NCBI GenBank assembly: GCA_947643145.1 | Contig: CANRVD010000015.1 | Coordinates: 1 to 47,982, forward strand | From: an uncultured bacterium | Lineage (GTDB): Bacteria > Bacillota > Clostridia > Lachnospirales > Lachnospiraceae | Reading direction: 5' to 3' | Length of the DNA: 47,982 nt | Part shown: positions 8,509 through 17,519 of the stretch, piece after piece | Layout: every line of letters starts with the position of its first letter | Position numbering within the stretch: position 1 is the stretch's first letter | Program-made: the position numbers and the translations under genes | Notes under the pieces: model-generated | What the model saw: only the letters and a program-made list of their open reading frames with translations | What the model was told of the DNA's origin: nothing | Database searches by the model: none

Positions 8509-9282
8509 ATGAAAGTAGTTATTTTAGCAGGTGGTTTTGGTACCCGTATCAGTGAGGAAAGCCATTTGAAGCCAAAGCCAATGATTGAAATTGGAGAACA
8601 GCCGATTTTATGGCACATTATGAAACTGTATTCCCATTATGGATACAATGATTTTGTGATTTGCCTGGGTTATAAGCAGTATGTGATTAAGGAGTATTTT
8701 GCGGATTATTTTCTGCATACATCGGATATTACATTTGATTTGTCAACGAATCAGATGCAGGTGCATAATAATTATGCAGAACCGTGGAAGGTAACACTGG
8801 TAGATACCGGGCTGAATACCATGACCGGAGGACGTATTAAGCGGGTTCAGAAATATATTGGAAATGAGCCGTTTCTCCTTACATATGGTGACGGCGTGTC
8901 CAATGTGGATATTGAAAAGCTGGTGAAATTCCATCAGTCACATGGCAGGATTGCCACAATGACGGCAATTAGTACAAGGCAGCGTTTTGGTGTCCTGGAT
9001 TTGGATGCCAGCCATCAGGTACATTCTTTCCGTGAGAAAACGAAGGATGACGGGGAAATTATTAACGGCGGATTTATGGTAATGCAGCCGGAGATTTTTG
9101 ACTATTTAGAAGGAGACTCGACGGTATTTGAAAAGAAACCACTAGCGACTCTCGCAGATGAAGGACAGCTTATGGCATTTACGCATAAAGGATTTTGGCA
9201 GTGTATGGATACACAGAGGGATAAGAAGCTGTTAGAAGATATGTGGTCAGAAAACCAGGCACCTTGGAAGGTCTGGGAATAG
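8509..9282 (+). CDS. rfbF: Glucose-1-phosphate cytidylyltransferase
   Basis: The 257-residue protein matches RfbF-type enzymes over its full length; they join CTP and glucose-1-phosphate to give CDP-glucose for 3,6-dideoxyhexose and related sugars. The nucleotidyltransferase signature VILAGGFGTRI is at residues 4-14, the LKPKPMIEIG lysine motif follows, and YGDGVS gives the metal-binding Asp. The C-terminus APWKVWE is typical of the family. The in-frame ORF extends 33 codons upstream, but the ribosome site and alignment place the start at 8509. The usual partner, CDP-glucose 4,6-dehydratase, is absent here. The next gene starts 12 bp on, so the two are co-transcribed. Confidence 0.93.
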   Translation: MKVVILAGGFGTRISEESHLKPKPMIEIGEQPILWHIMKLYSHYGYNDFVICLGYKQYVIKEYFADYFLHTSDITFDLSTNQMQVHNNYAEPWKVTLVDTGLNTMTGGRIKRVQKYIGNEPFLLTYGDGVSNVDIEKLVKFHQSHGRIATMTAISTRQRFGVLDLDASHQVHSFREKTKDDGEIINGGFMVMQPEIFDYLEGDSTVFEKKPLATLADEGQLMAFTHKGFWQCMDTQRDKKLLEDMWSENQAPWKVWE

Positions 9283-9294
9283 GGGAAAACAGAT

Positions 9295-10953
9295 ATGGCA
9301 CAAAAATGCAAATGGAAAAACATGGCACCGGTTCTGCTGGTTATGTTAGCCTTTGTACTCTTAAATATCAATACCTTTACAACATGGTTCCGGGGAGATT
9401 CCGAGTTTTATTTTCAGGGAATTTGTGACAGCGTAGAAAATCTGAAAAAGGGAAAGATTGCCCTTGCTAATTTTGGGATTTCGGGGCATATGTGTTATGG
9501 ATACAGCCTTTTTGTATTTATAGGACATCTTCTGATACCGTATTATGGGATTGGGATTCGTCTTGCCAATCTTTTGCTGGCATTGGTTACGATTTTTATC
9601 TTTTGGAAGGTTATTGGAATCTTATTTCCAAAGCTTGAGCAATGGACAAGGACATTTATTACGGCAGCGTTTGCTTTTTCTCCCTTTCTGTTAGGAATTT
9701 TTGGCGAAGTACATTCCGATTTTCCGGTGCTCTGCTTTTTTGTCTGGCTGGTATACTGCTATATTACAAAGAGACAGGGATTATGCCTTGTCACAGGATT
9801 TTTACTGTGCTTTTCAAAAGAGACAGGGGTATTGTATTATGCGTCGTTTTTTGCAGGGTGCTTTTTATACCGCTGCATAAAAAATGAGAATAGAAACTGG
9901 TTGAAAAAGCTTGGTACAGAATTTTCTGCTTTGGAATGGCTGCTTCTGGTTCCGGCAGATTTATTCCTGATTGTTGCTGCTTCGGCGCAGGGATGGGCAA
10001 ATGCTGCAATCAATCCAGTGATTGCAGACAGAAGGTTAAATACTTTTTGCTTTTTGCCAGAGTACATCTGGATGAAATTCAGGGAGATCTTTTTGATGAA
10101 CTTTGCATGGCTTTTGGTGGTTCCGCTTGGCCTTTTTATTGTGGCATTTATGAAAAAGAGGATTCAAAAGATTGGAGGAAACAGGGAATGGATGGCGGGG
10201 CTTGTTGTGAGCGCTGTTGTTTTCGTGCTTTTTAATTTTAGTTTTTATACGTTTACCCATTACCGTTATTTGCAGCTATGCCTGTTCTTTTATTTGATTT
10301 TTGTTATTTTTTTGTTAGAGAAATCTTGTCAGAAAGTATGGATAAAAAGAGGCGTCAGCCTTCTTATGGCAGTGGCATTTCTGGTGGAATCCTTTGTGAC
10401 GATAGACCCGGTAACGTATCTTGTTTTTCATGATGTGGAGTTAGGAAACGGGAAGATTGTAACAACAAATGAAATAGAGATGTACCCATCGGATAATGAA
10501 TCAGAAGAAAGGGATGAGCCAAAAGGGCAGTTGTTAGATGCGATTGTATATAACCGGGAATGCTTGGGATTTGAGAGGGCTTTCGAAGAAGCAATGAAAG
10601 ATATCGGTTATGATGAATCCACACTGCTAATCTTTCCTACACTTTATGAGCAGAATGTATTATATACTTTTCTTGCTTATTTTGGCGTACATGACAGCAG
10701 TAAGCTGCGTTGGGATGATAAAACGAATAATATTACGATTGATGAAAGAGGCACGAAAATAAATTATACCGGTCTGACAAAGGGAATACCAAATACTGTT
10801 TTAACGTATCCTAAAATCTGGTATGTAAAATTATACCATCAGGGAGAGTGGCGCCGGGAAAGTAATTTGGAGTATTTTGATGTGCTGGAAGAAAGAACGT
10901 ATCAATCCGGAAAGTGGAAGTTTGTCTTGGAAAAGGTAAAATATAATGGCTAA
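9295..10953 (+). CDS. Multi-spanning membrane protein, GT-C glycosyltransferase-like
   Basis: The 552-residue protein has about nine to ten hydrophobic segments in the first 370 residues and a soluble C-terminal domain of about 170 residues. An acidic motif in the first outside loop (FRGDSEFYFQG, about residues 32-42) and the overall topology resemble GT-C enzymes such as PMT/ArnT-like transferases, which use lipid-linked sugars. I do not recognise an exact family, so the function is inferred. AGGGG stands before the ATG. It lies 12 bp after rfbF, which suggests it uses or modifies the glycan that needs CDP-glucose. Confidence 0.6.
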   Translation: MAQKCKWKNMAPVLLVMLAFVLLNINTFTTWFRGDSEFYFQGICDSVENLKKGKIALANFGISGHMCYGYSLFVFIGHLLIPYYGIGIRLANLLLALVTIFIFWKVIGILFPKLEQWTRTFITAAFAFSPFLLGIFGEVHSDFPVLCFFVWLVYCYITKRQGLCLVTGFLLCFSKETGVLYYASFFAGCFLYRCIKNENRNWLKKLGTEFSALEWLLLVPADLFLIVAASAQGWANAAINPVIADRRLNTFCFLPEYIWMKFREIFLMNFAWLLVVPLGLFIVAFMKKRIQKIGGNREWMAGLVVSAVVFVLFNFSFYTFTHYRYLQLCLFFYLIFVIFLLEKSCQKVWIKRGVSLLMAVAFLVESFVTIDPVTYLVFHDVELGNGKIVTTNEIEMYPSDNESEERDEPKGQLLDAIVYNRECLGFERAFEEAMKDIGYDESTLLIFPTLYEQNVLYTFLAYFGVHDSSKLRWDDKTNNITIDERGTKINYTGLTKGIPNTVLTYPKIWYVKLYHQGEWRRESNLEYFDVLEERTYQSGKWKFVLEKVKYNG

Positions 10954-10969
10954 AAATTGTATGGGGGAC

Positions 10970-10996
10970 AAAAGTATTTTCTTATTCTGCCGATAT
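10970..10996 (+). promoter_or_regulatory. Sigma-D (flagellar, sigma-28-type) promoter
   Basis: GCCGATAT at 10989-10996 is a perfect sigma-D -10 element. AAAA at 10970-10973, 15 bp upstream, is one base away from the TAAA -35 element. It lies just after the membrane gene and reads toward the gene at 11074, leaving a leader of about 70 nt. Confidence 0.65.
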
Positions 10997-11073
10997 ATCT
11001 AAAGAATGAAGTTACACTAAGGCGGTAAAAAACATTGCCTGAATGCAAAAATAACGTAGAAATGAGGGATAAG

Positions 11074-11670
11074 ATGAATACTATGATAGCAATGTCTGCT
11101 TCTGAGGAAAAGAAGACAATGAATCTTGCAGGGAAAACAAGAAATGAAATTTGGCAGGATGTCATCGAAAATATAATTGACCCAACGAGCGGTATGGATG
11201 AGGCAGCGCGGAAAAATTATGAAAGCAAAATTGAGCAAAAGTTAAAATCAGGTAAAAAGTTAACGTCAGAGGAACTGGATTATTTGCGGATTCATAATCC
11301 GGAATTGTACCGTACCGCGATGCGTGTGGAGCTTTCCAGAAAGGCACTGCGGGAGCAGTTGAAAAACTGTCATTCCAAAGAGGAAGTGCAACAGGTGGTA
11401 TCGCTGCAGATGGAGCGGCTTTCCGCAATGAAAAAAGAGCCTGATAAACAGTATATGGCAGCAATGATTCATCACGAGGTGGAAACATTTAAAAAGAGCA
11501 GTGATTATGCAAGGCTTCCTGTAAAGCGTGAAGCAGGCAAAAAGCAGGCGGAAGAGTGGGAAAAGGATACGGATGAGCAGGAGGAGGATTTCTTCGGTGA
11601 AATATCAATTTATACCAGAATGCAGTTCCAGTGTAATCAAATAACAGAAATTACACAGGCATTTATATAA
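11074..11670 (+). CDS. Uncharacterised 198-residue helical protein
   Basis: The protein is highly charged, without membrane segments or signal peptide, and looks mostly alpha-helical. A central stretch (KLKSGKKLTSEELDYLRIHNPELYRTAMRV) followed by LREQLKNCHSKEEVQQV resembles a group of Lachnospiraceae proteins that I recall from motile genera; I cannot name a domain or function. GAGG 6 nt upstream favours the ATG at 11074 over in-frame ATGs at 11062 and 11035. The sigma-D-type promoter in front suggests expression with the flagellar or motility regulon, although no flagellar gene lies nearby. It ends at a shared terminator facing cellobiose phosphorylase. Confidence 0.7.
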   Translation: MNTMIAMSASEEKKTMNLAGKTRNEIWQDVIENIIDPTSGMDEAARKNYESKIEQKLKSGKKLTSEELDYLRIHNPELYRTAMRVELSRKALREQLKNCHSKEEVQQVVSLQMERLSAMKKEPDKQYMAAMIHHEVETFKKSSDYARLPVKREAGKKQAEEWEKDTDEQEEDFFGEISIYTRMQFQCNQITEITQAFI

Positions 11671-11677
11671 CATAACC

Positions 11678-11712
11678 AAAAGGGTGTCGTTTTTTAGACG
11701 GCACCCTTTTTA
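11678..11712 (+). terminator. Bidirectional terminator between convergent genes
   Basis: AAAAGGGTG at the left pairs with CACCCTTTT at the right, with the loop covering the central TTTTTTA. It has A-runs on the left and T-runs on the right, so it can stop transcripts from both the 198-residue gene and the minus-strand phosphorylase gene. Confidence 0.8.
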
Positions 11713-11744
11713 ATGGGATAGGAAATTTCTCAAGCCTTTCCCAT
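11713..11744 (-). other. Hairpin over the cellobiose phosphorylase stop codon
   Basis: ATGGGATAGG (11713-11722) pairs with CCTTTCCCAT (11735-11744) with one mismatch; the loop contains the stop codon of the minus-strand gene (11730-11732). The left side carries ATAGGAAATTTCTC (11718-11731), close to the TATAGGAAAGTTCTC motif of the dispersed repeats. Confidence 0.5.
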
Positions 11745-14177
11745 AACAACAGTTACATGATATTCTGTCTTTCCTTTTTCGTATGGAACAACGGTTGTTC
11801 CGGTCAATTCTTTCCCGTCAACAATCAGTTTGGCAACGCCTTTTTCTATCTGGTTCGCGTTTTCAACAGTGATATGGTAAATTCCCTCACGGTATTTACG
11901 TGTCATAGAAAATCCGGTGCCCATTTCTGCAGGGATACATGGGTCAATGCTTAAGCCGTTCAGGGTAGGTGATACGCCCAGAATATACTGGGAAACATTG
12001 ACGAAGGTCCATGCGGCAGTACCAGTCAGCCAGCTGTTTTTTGCCTGTCCAAAAAAGAAAGCATCCTTACCGGCAATCATTTGTGAATAGACATATGGTT
12101 CGGTGCAGTGGATTTCGCTAATGTCTTCAATATAAGCAGGACAGGTCTTTTTGTAGATTTCAAAAGCCCTGTTGCCACGTCCGATTACAGTTTCCGCGCA
12201 GGAAATCCAAGGATTATTGTGACAGAAAATACCGGCATTTTCTTTATATCCTGGTGGATAAGAAGAGATCTCACCAAGTTCTACATGGTAACGGGTATAT
12301 GGAGGCTGTAATAATACAATTCCGTATTTGGTATCCAGTTTTTCCTTTACAGAATCCAGAGCTTCCCTTGCTTCTCCGCTTTCCACGCCGATTCCGGCAA
12401 GAACACAAAAGCCTTGTGGTTCAATATAAATCTGACCTTCTTCACATTCTTTTGAGCCGATTTTCTGGCTCTTTGCATCATATGCACGGATAAACCATTT
12501 TCCATCCCAGCCATCCTTTAATACAGCGTCATTCATTGCAGCAACTTCAGCCATTGCACGGTCAGCTTCTGCCTGGTCCCCGGTAAAAGCGCAGAGGTCA
12601 GCATATTCTTTCCCATATTTGACAAACATTCCGGCAATAAATACGGATTCGGCTACCGGACCTTCGCTTGGGCCAAAGGTCTGGAAGGATTCACCAGGCT
12701 GTTCAGAAAAACAGTTTAAGTTCAGGCAGTCATTCCAGTCTGCACGTCCAATCAGCGGCAGGTTGTGAGGACCTTTATGATTTACAATATAGTCAAAGGA
12801 ACGTTTTAAGTGCTCCATCAAAGGACATGCCTTTGATACATCATTATCAAAGGGAACCATTTCATCTAAGATAGTAGTATCCCCTGTTTCACGGATATAG
12901 GCAGAGGTTCCGGCAATCAGCCAGAGCGGGTCGTCATTAAAGCCAGAGCCAATATCGGCATTTCCCATTTTTGTAAGCGGCTGGTACTGATGGTAAGCGC
13001 TTCCGTCTTCGAACTGGGTGGAAGCACTGTCAATAATCCTCTCCCTTGCGCGCTCCGGAATTAAATGAACAAAGCCGAGCAAATCCTGACAGGAGTCTCG
13101 AAAGCCCATTCCACGCCCAATACCGGACTCATAGTAAGAGGCAGAACGTGACATATTAAAGGTAACCATGCACTGGTACTGGTTCCAGATATTTACCATG
13201 CGGTCAAGTTTTTCTTCATCAGAGGACACATGGAATTTGGAAAGCAGATTTTCCCAGTTTTCTTTCAATTCCGTAAGGGAAGCTTCTACCTGCTCCTCTG
13301 TCTGGAATTTTGCCAGAAGTTCGTTGGCTGGCTTCTTGTTAATGACATTTGGAGCTTCGAATTTTTCTTCTACTGGATTTTCGCAATAGCCAAGAACGAA
13401 AATAAAGCTTTTTTTCTCACCTGGCTGCAAGGTAACATTAATCTGCTGGGAAGCGATTGGAGACCATCCGCTTGCAATGGAATTATGGGATTTTCCTTCT
13501 TCCACTACCTGAGGGTTTATTACGCCGCGGTAAGCGCCCAAAAATTCATCCCGGCTGGTATCAAAGCCATCTATCGGGCTGTTTACAGAAAAGACAGCAT
13601 AGTGGTTGCGGCGTTCACGGTATTCTGTCTTGTGATAAATCGTAGGGCCGGTTACTTCAACTTCACCAATATTTAAGTTACGCTGGAAATTGGTCATATC
13701 GTCCATAGCATTCCAAAGGCAGAACTCAATATAGGAAAAGAGGGTAAAGGTCTTTTCGCTGCCTGAATGGTTTGTAAAGGTAATCTGGTTTACTTCGCAT
13801 TTTTCATTGACAGGAACGAAGGCAAGTAAAGATGCTTCCAGATTATTTTTTGTGGAAGTATAGCGGCTATAACCCATGCCATGGCGGCATTCGTAGGAGT
13901 CAAGCTCTGTTTTTACCGGCTGCCAGCCTGGATTCCAAACGGTGTCTCCCTCCTTTATGTAATAATAGCGTCCGCCTTCATCATTTGGAATATTGTTATA
14001 ACGGTAACGTGTCAGGCGGAGCAGCTTTGCATCTTTGTAAAAACTATATCCACCGCAGGTATTAGAGATTAATGAGAAGAAATCATTGCTTCCCAAATAG
14101 TTAATCCACGGAAGTGGTGTTTTTGGAGTTGTAATAACATACTCCTTATTTGCGTCGTCAAAAAAGCCAAATTTCAT
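11730..14177 (-). CDS. cbpA: Cellobiose phosphorylase (GH94)
   Basis: The 815-residue protein agrees along its whole length with clostridial cellobiose phosphorylases, which split cellobiose with phosphate into glucose-1-phosphate and glucose in the cytosol. Visible family blocks are [16 protein letters not shown] at the N-terminus, [26 protein letters not shown], and [14 protein letters not shown], which holds the general-acid Asp; [16 protein letters not shown] and [11 protein letters not shown] follow. GGAGG lies 6 nt before the ATG. It has its own promoter and stands alone, without a cellodextrin transporter beside it. The product glucose-1-phosphate could feed glycolysis or the rfbF reaction, but that link is inference. 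Confidence 0.95.
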   Translation of the reverse strand: MKFGFFDDANKEYVITTPKTPLPWINYLGSNDFFSLISNTCGGYSFYKDAKLLRLTRYRYNNIPNDEGGRYYYIKEGDTVWNPGWQPVKTELDSYECRHGMGYSRYTSTKNNLEASLLAFVPVNEKCEVNQITFTNHSGSEKTFTLFSYIEFCLWNAMDDMTNFQRNLNIGEVEVTGPTIYHKTEYRERRNHYAVFSVNSPIDGFDTSRDEFLGAYRGVINPQVVEEGKSHNSIASGWSPIASQQINVTLQPGEKKSFIFVLGYCENPVEEKFEAPNVINKKPANELLAKFQTEEQVEASLTELKENWENLLSKFHVSSDEEKLDRMVNIWNQYQCMVTFNMSRSASYYESGIGRGMGFRDSCQDLLGFVHLIPERARERIIDSASTQFEDGSAYHQYQPLTKMGNADIGSGFNDDPLWLIAGTSAYIRETGDTTILDEMVPFDNDVSKACPLMEHLKRSFDYIVNHKGPHNLPLIGRADWNDCLNLNCFSEQPGESFQTFGPSEGPVAESVFIAGMFVKYGKEYADLCAFTGDQAEADRAMAEVAAMNDAVLKDGWDGKWFIRAYDAKSQKIGSKECEEGQIYIEPQGFCVLAGIGVESGEAREALDSVKEKLDTKYGIVLLQPPYTRYHVELGEISSYPPGYKENAGIFCHNNPWISCAETVIGRGNRAFEIYKKTCPAYIEDISEIHCTEPYVYSQMIAGKDAFFFGQAKNSWLTGTAAWTFVNVSQYILGVSPTLNGLSIDPCIPAEMGTGFSMTRKYREGIYHITVENANQIEKGVAKLIVDGKELTGTTVVPYEKGKTEYHVTVVMGKA

Positions 14178-14231
14178 AAATGTCCTCCGTTCTTGCCAAA
14201 TAGCATATTTTAGTTGTTAGTTGTTAAAAAA

Positions 14232-14260
14232 AGTATATCGTAGAATGTATGGAAAAGCAA
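14232..14260 (-). promoter_or_regulatory. Sigma-A promoter of cellobiose phosphorylase
   Basis: On the minus strand TTGCTT (14260-14255) and TATACT (14237-14232) are spaced 17 bp. The leader is about 50 nt and ends in GGAGG before the start codon. Confidence 0.75.
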
Positions 14261-14348
14261 GAATTACTTAATGATTTTCGTTCAAATTTTATGGGAGGTT
14301 GTTATGGTTCACGGTTGTTCTGTGAAACGCGTGTAAAACCATCTGGTT

Positions 14349-14377
14349 TTGCTGTCTGCTGCGGTTCGTCATAATCT
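14349..14377 (+). promoter_or_regulatory. Possible promoter of the polysaccharide deacetylase
   Basis: TTGCTG (14349-14354) and TAATCT (14372-14377) are spaced 17 bp. The match is fair, but it is the best candidate in the divergent gap 14178-14436. A small perfect hairpin, AAAACCA/TGGTTTT, overlaps its -35 end. Confidence 0.4.
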
Positions 14378-14436
14378 GCCTGCATAGGGCATAAAGATGA
14401 TAATACAGTATTCTGATAGCAGGTGGAGGAATGCAG

Positions 14437-15291
14437 ATGAAACAGGGAAGGGAATGGAGCAGAAAAGGAAAAGGGAAGAAAAAATACCAAAACTATCTGG
14501 GAGGAATCTTATGTCTTGGACTGCTGTTTTTTTTCGTGCAGGGTATGCTTCTTTTGGATGGTACATTCTTAAAGATGTCAGAGGAGTTTCAGAAAACCAG
14601 TCCTGTTTGGAATAAGGATACGGTAAAAGAGGAAGCTCTGGCGGATTCCGGTGAGGAAGAGGAGCAGGAAGTAAAAAAAGTAGCGTATCTTACGTTTGAC
14701 GATGGACCCAGCATTTTAACACCACAGTATTTGGAAATACTCAGGGAAGAGGAAGTGTGTGCTACTTTTTTTTTGATTGGGCAGCAGGTAGAAGGAGAAA
14801 TGGTAGATGTTGTAAAGCAGGCAATTGATGAGGGACATGAGATAGGGATGCATACATACTGCCATGTGGCGGAGGAAATATACGCTTCGTCAGAATCATA
14901 TTGTATGGACTTGGAAAAAACAAAGCAATGTATGGAGGAAAAACTCAAAATAGAGCCTAAAATTTTCCGGTTTCCGTGGGGAAGTAAAAATTCGTATGTA
15001 CAGGGGTATAAGAATGATGTAATTGAACATATGAAAGAAGAGGGGGTTGATTATGTGGACTGGAATGTAAGCGGAGAGGACAGTGTTGGATGCCCGTCGC
15101 CGGATTCAATTCTTCGCAATATAAGAAAGGATTATAAAAGATATAATGACCCGGTTATTCTGCTGCATGATTCAGCCACCTGCAAATCAACTCTATATGC
15201 ATTACGTGGTGTGATTAGAGAGTTAAAGGCAGATGGCTATTCTTTCGGAACGCTGTCACAAAGAGAGAGGCCCTGTCATTTTGGAGAATGA
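14437..15291 (+). CDS. Polysaccharide deacetylase (NodB/CE4)
   Basis: The 284-residue protein has a basic N-terminus and one hydrophobic segment (about residues 24-40), so it is anchored to or secreted through the membrane. The CE4 motifs are complete: TFDDGPS with the catalytic and metal Asp, GMHTYCH with the two metal His, RFPWGS, DWN and LLHD. Such enzymes remove N-acetyl groups from peptidoglycan or other amino-sugar polymers; the exact substrate is unknown. GGAGG 7 nt upstream supports the ATG at 14437 rather than the ATG at 14431. Its stop codon lies inside the terminator hairpin. Confidence 0.9.
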   Translation: MKQGREWSRKGKGKKKYQNYLGGILCLGLLFFFVQGMLLLDGTFLKMSEEFQKTSPVWNKDTVKEEALADSGEEEEQEVKKVAYLTFDDGPSILTPQYLEILREEEVCATFFLIGQQVEGEMVDVVKQAIDEGHEIGMHTYCHVAEEIYASSESYCMDLEKTKQCMEEKLKIEPKIFRFPWGSKNSYVQGYKNDVIEHMKEEGVDYVDWNVSGEDSVGCPSPDSILRNIRKDYKRYNDPVILLHDSATCKSTLYALRGVIRELKADGYSFGTLSQRERPCHFGE

Positions 15292-15296
15292 CAGGG
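15271..15296 (+). terminator. Terminator overlapping the deacetylase stop codon
   Basis: CCCTGTCATT pairs perfectly with AATGACAGGG around a 6-nt loop. The TGA stop at 15289-15291 is in the right arm. It separates the deacetylase from the convergent XRE gene. Confidence 0.75.
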
Positions 15297-15297
15297 T

Positions 15298-15627
15298 TTA
15301 TTCATCCTGCAAATCACAGGCAAGGAGATAGAGATGATGGAATTTTTGTGGAGATAGGCTGTGGATGATTTGCAGAAATTCTCCCTGTTCCATAGAAGTA
15401 AACCCATCTTTTTGGAAGAATATTTGTGGTGTGATATTCAGATACTGGCATATGTCAAAAAAGTTTTTCATTCCCGGATAATTATGACCGGCTTCAATGG
15501 AATTGATATAATTTTTGTTTTGTCCAATTTCCAGACTCATTTGTCTGGCACTGACGCCTTTATGTTCACGCAGTTTTGCAAGCCGCAGCCCAAATTCCTT
15601 ACTGGACAATATGTAGTCTTCATTCAT
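15298..15627 (-). CDS. XRE-family HTH transcriptional regulator
   Basis: The 109-residue protein has an N-terminal Cro/CI-type helix-turn-helix (about residues 10-65: FGLRLAKLREHKGVSARQM, then IGQNKNYINSIEAGHNYP), followed by a short C-terminal part. AAAGGAG 8 nt upstream sets the start at 15627; the open frame extends further but lacks a ribosome site. Targets are unknown. Small regulators of this type often control their own gene or a neighbour, here possibly the deacetylase or glmM. Confidence 0.85.
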   Translation of the reverse strand: MNEDYILSSKEFGLRLAKLREHKGVSARQMSLEIGQNKNYINSIEAGHNYPGMKNFFDICQYLNITPQIFFQKDGFTSMEQGEFLQIIHSLSPQKFHHLYLLACDLQDE

Positions 15628-15841
15628 TGGCGATACTCCTTTGCGAAGTGAAATTTCTGTGTATGTAGTTATTTTGCTATTCACCCTTATGAGTGTAACA
15701 AGTTTGGATGTGATATGCCCCATAATAAAAGTGGCACTTCTAAGACAGATGACATAATGAGCAGGTTATTGAACGGAGCAGGGAAAATATTTTATATCAT
15801 AATTTAATAATTAAAAAGTAGTTTGTGCAGAGGCAAAAAGA

Positions 15842-15870
15842 TTGATTTCAGTATGTCATTATGCTAGAAT
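15842..15870 (+). promoter_or_regulatory. Sigma-A promoter of glmM
   Basis: TTGATT (15842-15847) and TAGAAT (15865-15870) are spaced 17 bp, leaving a leader of about 115 nt. The rest of the 365-bp gap between the XRE gene and glmM is AT-rich, and I see nothing else in it except the region upstream of the XRE gene. Confidence 0.65.
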
Positions 15871-15992
15871 ATGTTTTTGTGTAGTTGTGGGAAACAGCAA
15901 TATGAAAAAATAATAGACAGTAAAAAGATAGATGGGCTTGAAAAAAGCAGACAGAATATGATAAAAATAGAAGTTTAGAAATGGAGATTGTT

Positions 15993-17336
15993 ATGAAATA
16001 TTTTGGGACAGATGGATTTCGTGGAGAAGCGAATGTAGATTTGAATGTGGTACACGCATATAAAGTAGGCAGGTTTCTTGGCTGGTATTATGGACAGGAG
16101 CATAAAGCAAGAATTATTATTGGGAAGGATACAAGGCGTTCCAGCTATATGTTTGAAGATGCACTTGCATCCGGGCTGACAGCCAGTGGGGCGGATGTCT
16201 ATCTGCTGCATGTTACGCCGACACCGAGCGTATCTTATGTTGTTCGTACGGAGCAGTTTGATTGCGGAATTATGATTTCGGCAAGCCATAACCCTTATTA
16301 TGACAATGGATTGAAAGTGATTAATGGAAACGGGCATAAGCTGGAAGCAGAAATTGAGGAGAAGATAGAAGAATACATAGACAGTGAGAAGGATACCATT
16401 CCATTTGCAACAAGGGAAAAGATAGGACGGACAATTGATTATTCGATAGGGCGTCACAGATATATCGGTTATTTGATGTCACTTGCCACACGTTCCTTTA
16501 AAAATGTGCGGGTGGGTCTTGACTGTGCAAATGGATCTTCTTATTCTGTAGCAAAAGGGGTATTTGATGCATTGGGAGCAAAAACCTATGCAATTGGCAT
16601 GGAGCCGGATGGCACAAATATAAATGACGGGTGTGGTTCTACGCATATTGGGAATTTACAGAAGTTTGTTTTGGAAAATAATCTGGATATCGGGTTTGCC
16701 TATGATGGTGATGCGGACAGATGCCTTGCGGTAGATGACAAGGGTGAAATTATTGACGGAGATGCCATATTATATCTTTGCGGCTGTTATCTGAAGGAAA
16801 AGGGTGAACTGAATAACAATACAATTGTTACAACAGTTATGTCAAACCTTGGTTTGTATAAGGCGCTTGATAAGAAAGGAATTGCTTACGAAAAGACAAT
16901 AGTGGGTGACAAGTATGTCAATGCAAATATGACAGAAAACGGACATTCTCTTGGCGGTGAGCAGTCCGGCCACATCATTTTCAGTAAATATGCTGTTACA
17001 GGAGATGGAGTGCTGACTTCTCTGATGTTAATGGAAGTTATGTTAGAGAAGAAGAAAAAGCTTTCAGAACTTTGCAGGGAGTTAAAGATATATCCACAGC
17101 TTTTGGAAAATGTAAGGGTTTCCGATAAAACAGCGGCCAGACAGGATGCAGATGTTGCAGAGGCAGCAAAAAGAGTGGAAGATGCGTTAGGAGATGAGGG
17201 AAGAATCCTTCTCCGGGAAAGCGGTACAGAGCCTTTGATACGTGTTATGGTAGAGGCTAAGACACAGGAGCTATGTGAAAAGTATGTCAATGAGGTAGTA
17301 GAAGTTTTATATAGGAAAGGCCATGTTGTAGAATAA
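15993..17336 (+). CDS. glmM: Phosphoglucosamine mutase
   Basis: GlmM (447 residues) converts glucosamine-6-phosphate to glucosamine-1-phosphate for UDP-GlcNAc and peptidoglycan. The catalytic Ser98 lies in ISASHNP, the metal loop is YDGDADR, the sugar loop is GGEQSGH, and the phosphate-binding site is RESGTEPLIRVM. The N-terminal YFGTDGFRG is diagnostic of GlmM rather than other hexose mutases. GGAG 6 nt upstream favours the ATG at 15993; an in-frame ATG at 15981 overlaps that site. The gene has its own promoter and is followed by the tig promoter. Confidence 0.95.
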   Translation: MKYFGTDGFRGEANVDLNVVHAYKVGRFLGWYYGQEHKARIIIGKDTRRSSYMFEDALASGLTASGADVYLLHVTPTPSVSYVVRTEQFDCGIMISASHNPYYDNGLKVINGNGHKLEAEIEEKIEEYIDSEKDTIPFATREKIGRTIDYSIGRHRYIGYLMSLATRSFKNVRVGLDCANGSSYSVAKGVFDALGAKTYAIGMEPDGTNINDGCGSTHIGNLQKFVLENNLDIGFAYDGDADRCLAVDDKGEIIDGDAILYLCGCYLKEKGELNNNTIVTTVMSNLGLYKALDKKGIAYEKTIVGDKYVNANMTENGHSLGGEQSGHIIFSKYAVTGDGVLTSLMLMEVMLEKKKKLSELCRELKIYPQLLENVRVSDKTAARQDADVAEAAKRVEDALGDEGRILLRESGTEPLIRVMVEAKTQELCEKYVNEVVEVLYRKGHVVE

Positions 17337-17360
17337 TGCGAAGTTTTTTTTACAAATCCC

Positions 17361-17390
17361 TTGCTTTTAGGGGGGATGTCATGCTATATT
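17361..17390 (+). promoter_or_regulatory. Promoter of the tig-clp region
   Basis: TTGCTT (17361-17366) and TATATT (17385-17390) are spaced 18 bp. The leader of about 125 nt contains a GCACAG/CTGTGC hairpin and a G-rich ACGGG/CCCGT hairpin just before the ribosome site. Confidence 0.6.
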
Positions 17391-17519
17391 ATACAAATGG
17401 TGAATTTTTGCACAGGGAAAATTTAACATTCTGTGCAGTTTAGGCATTCGTGCTTAAAGCGCGATGCACTGACACTTACGGGGGGAGGGCCCGTGTAGAT
17501 ATAAGGAGGAAATTTGAAA

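Noticed and set aside
14304..14336. A 10-codon leader peptide (MVHGCSVKRV) before the deacetylase
   Set aside because: GGGAGG lies upstream, but the predicted promoter is downstream of it and no run of regulatory codons is present.
15660..15700. Possible operator dyad (TTCAC/GTGTAA) upstream of the XRE gene
   Set aside because: The dyad is short and imperfect and no convincing -10/-35 pair could be placed with it.
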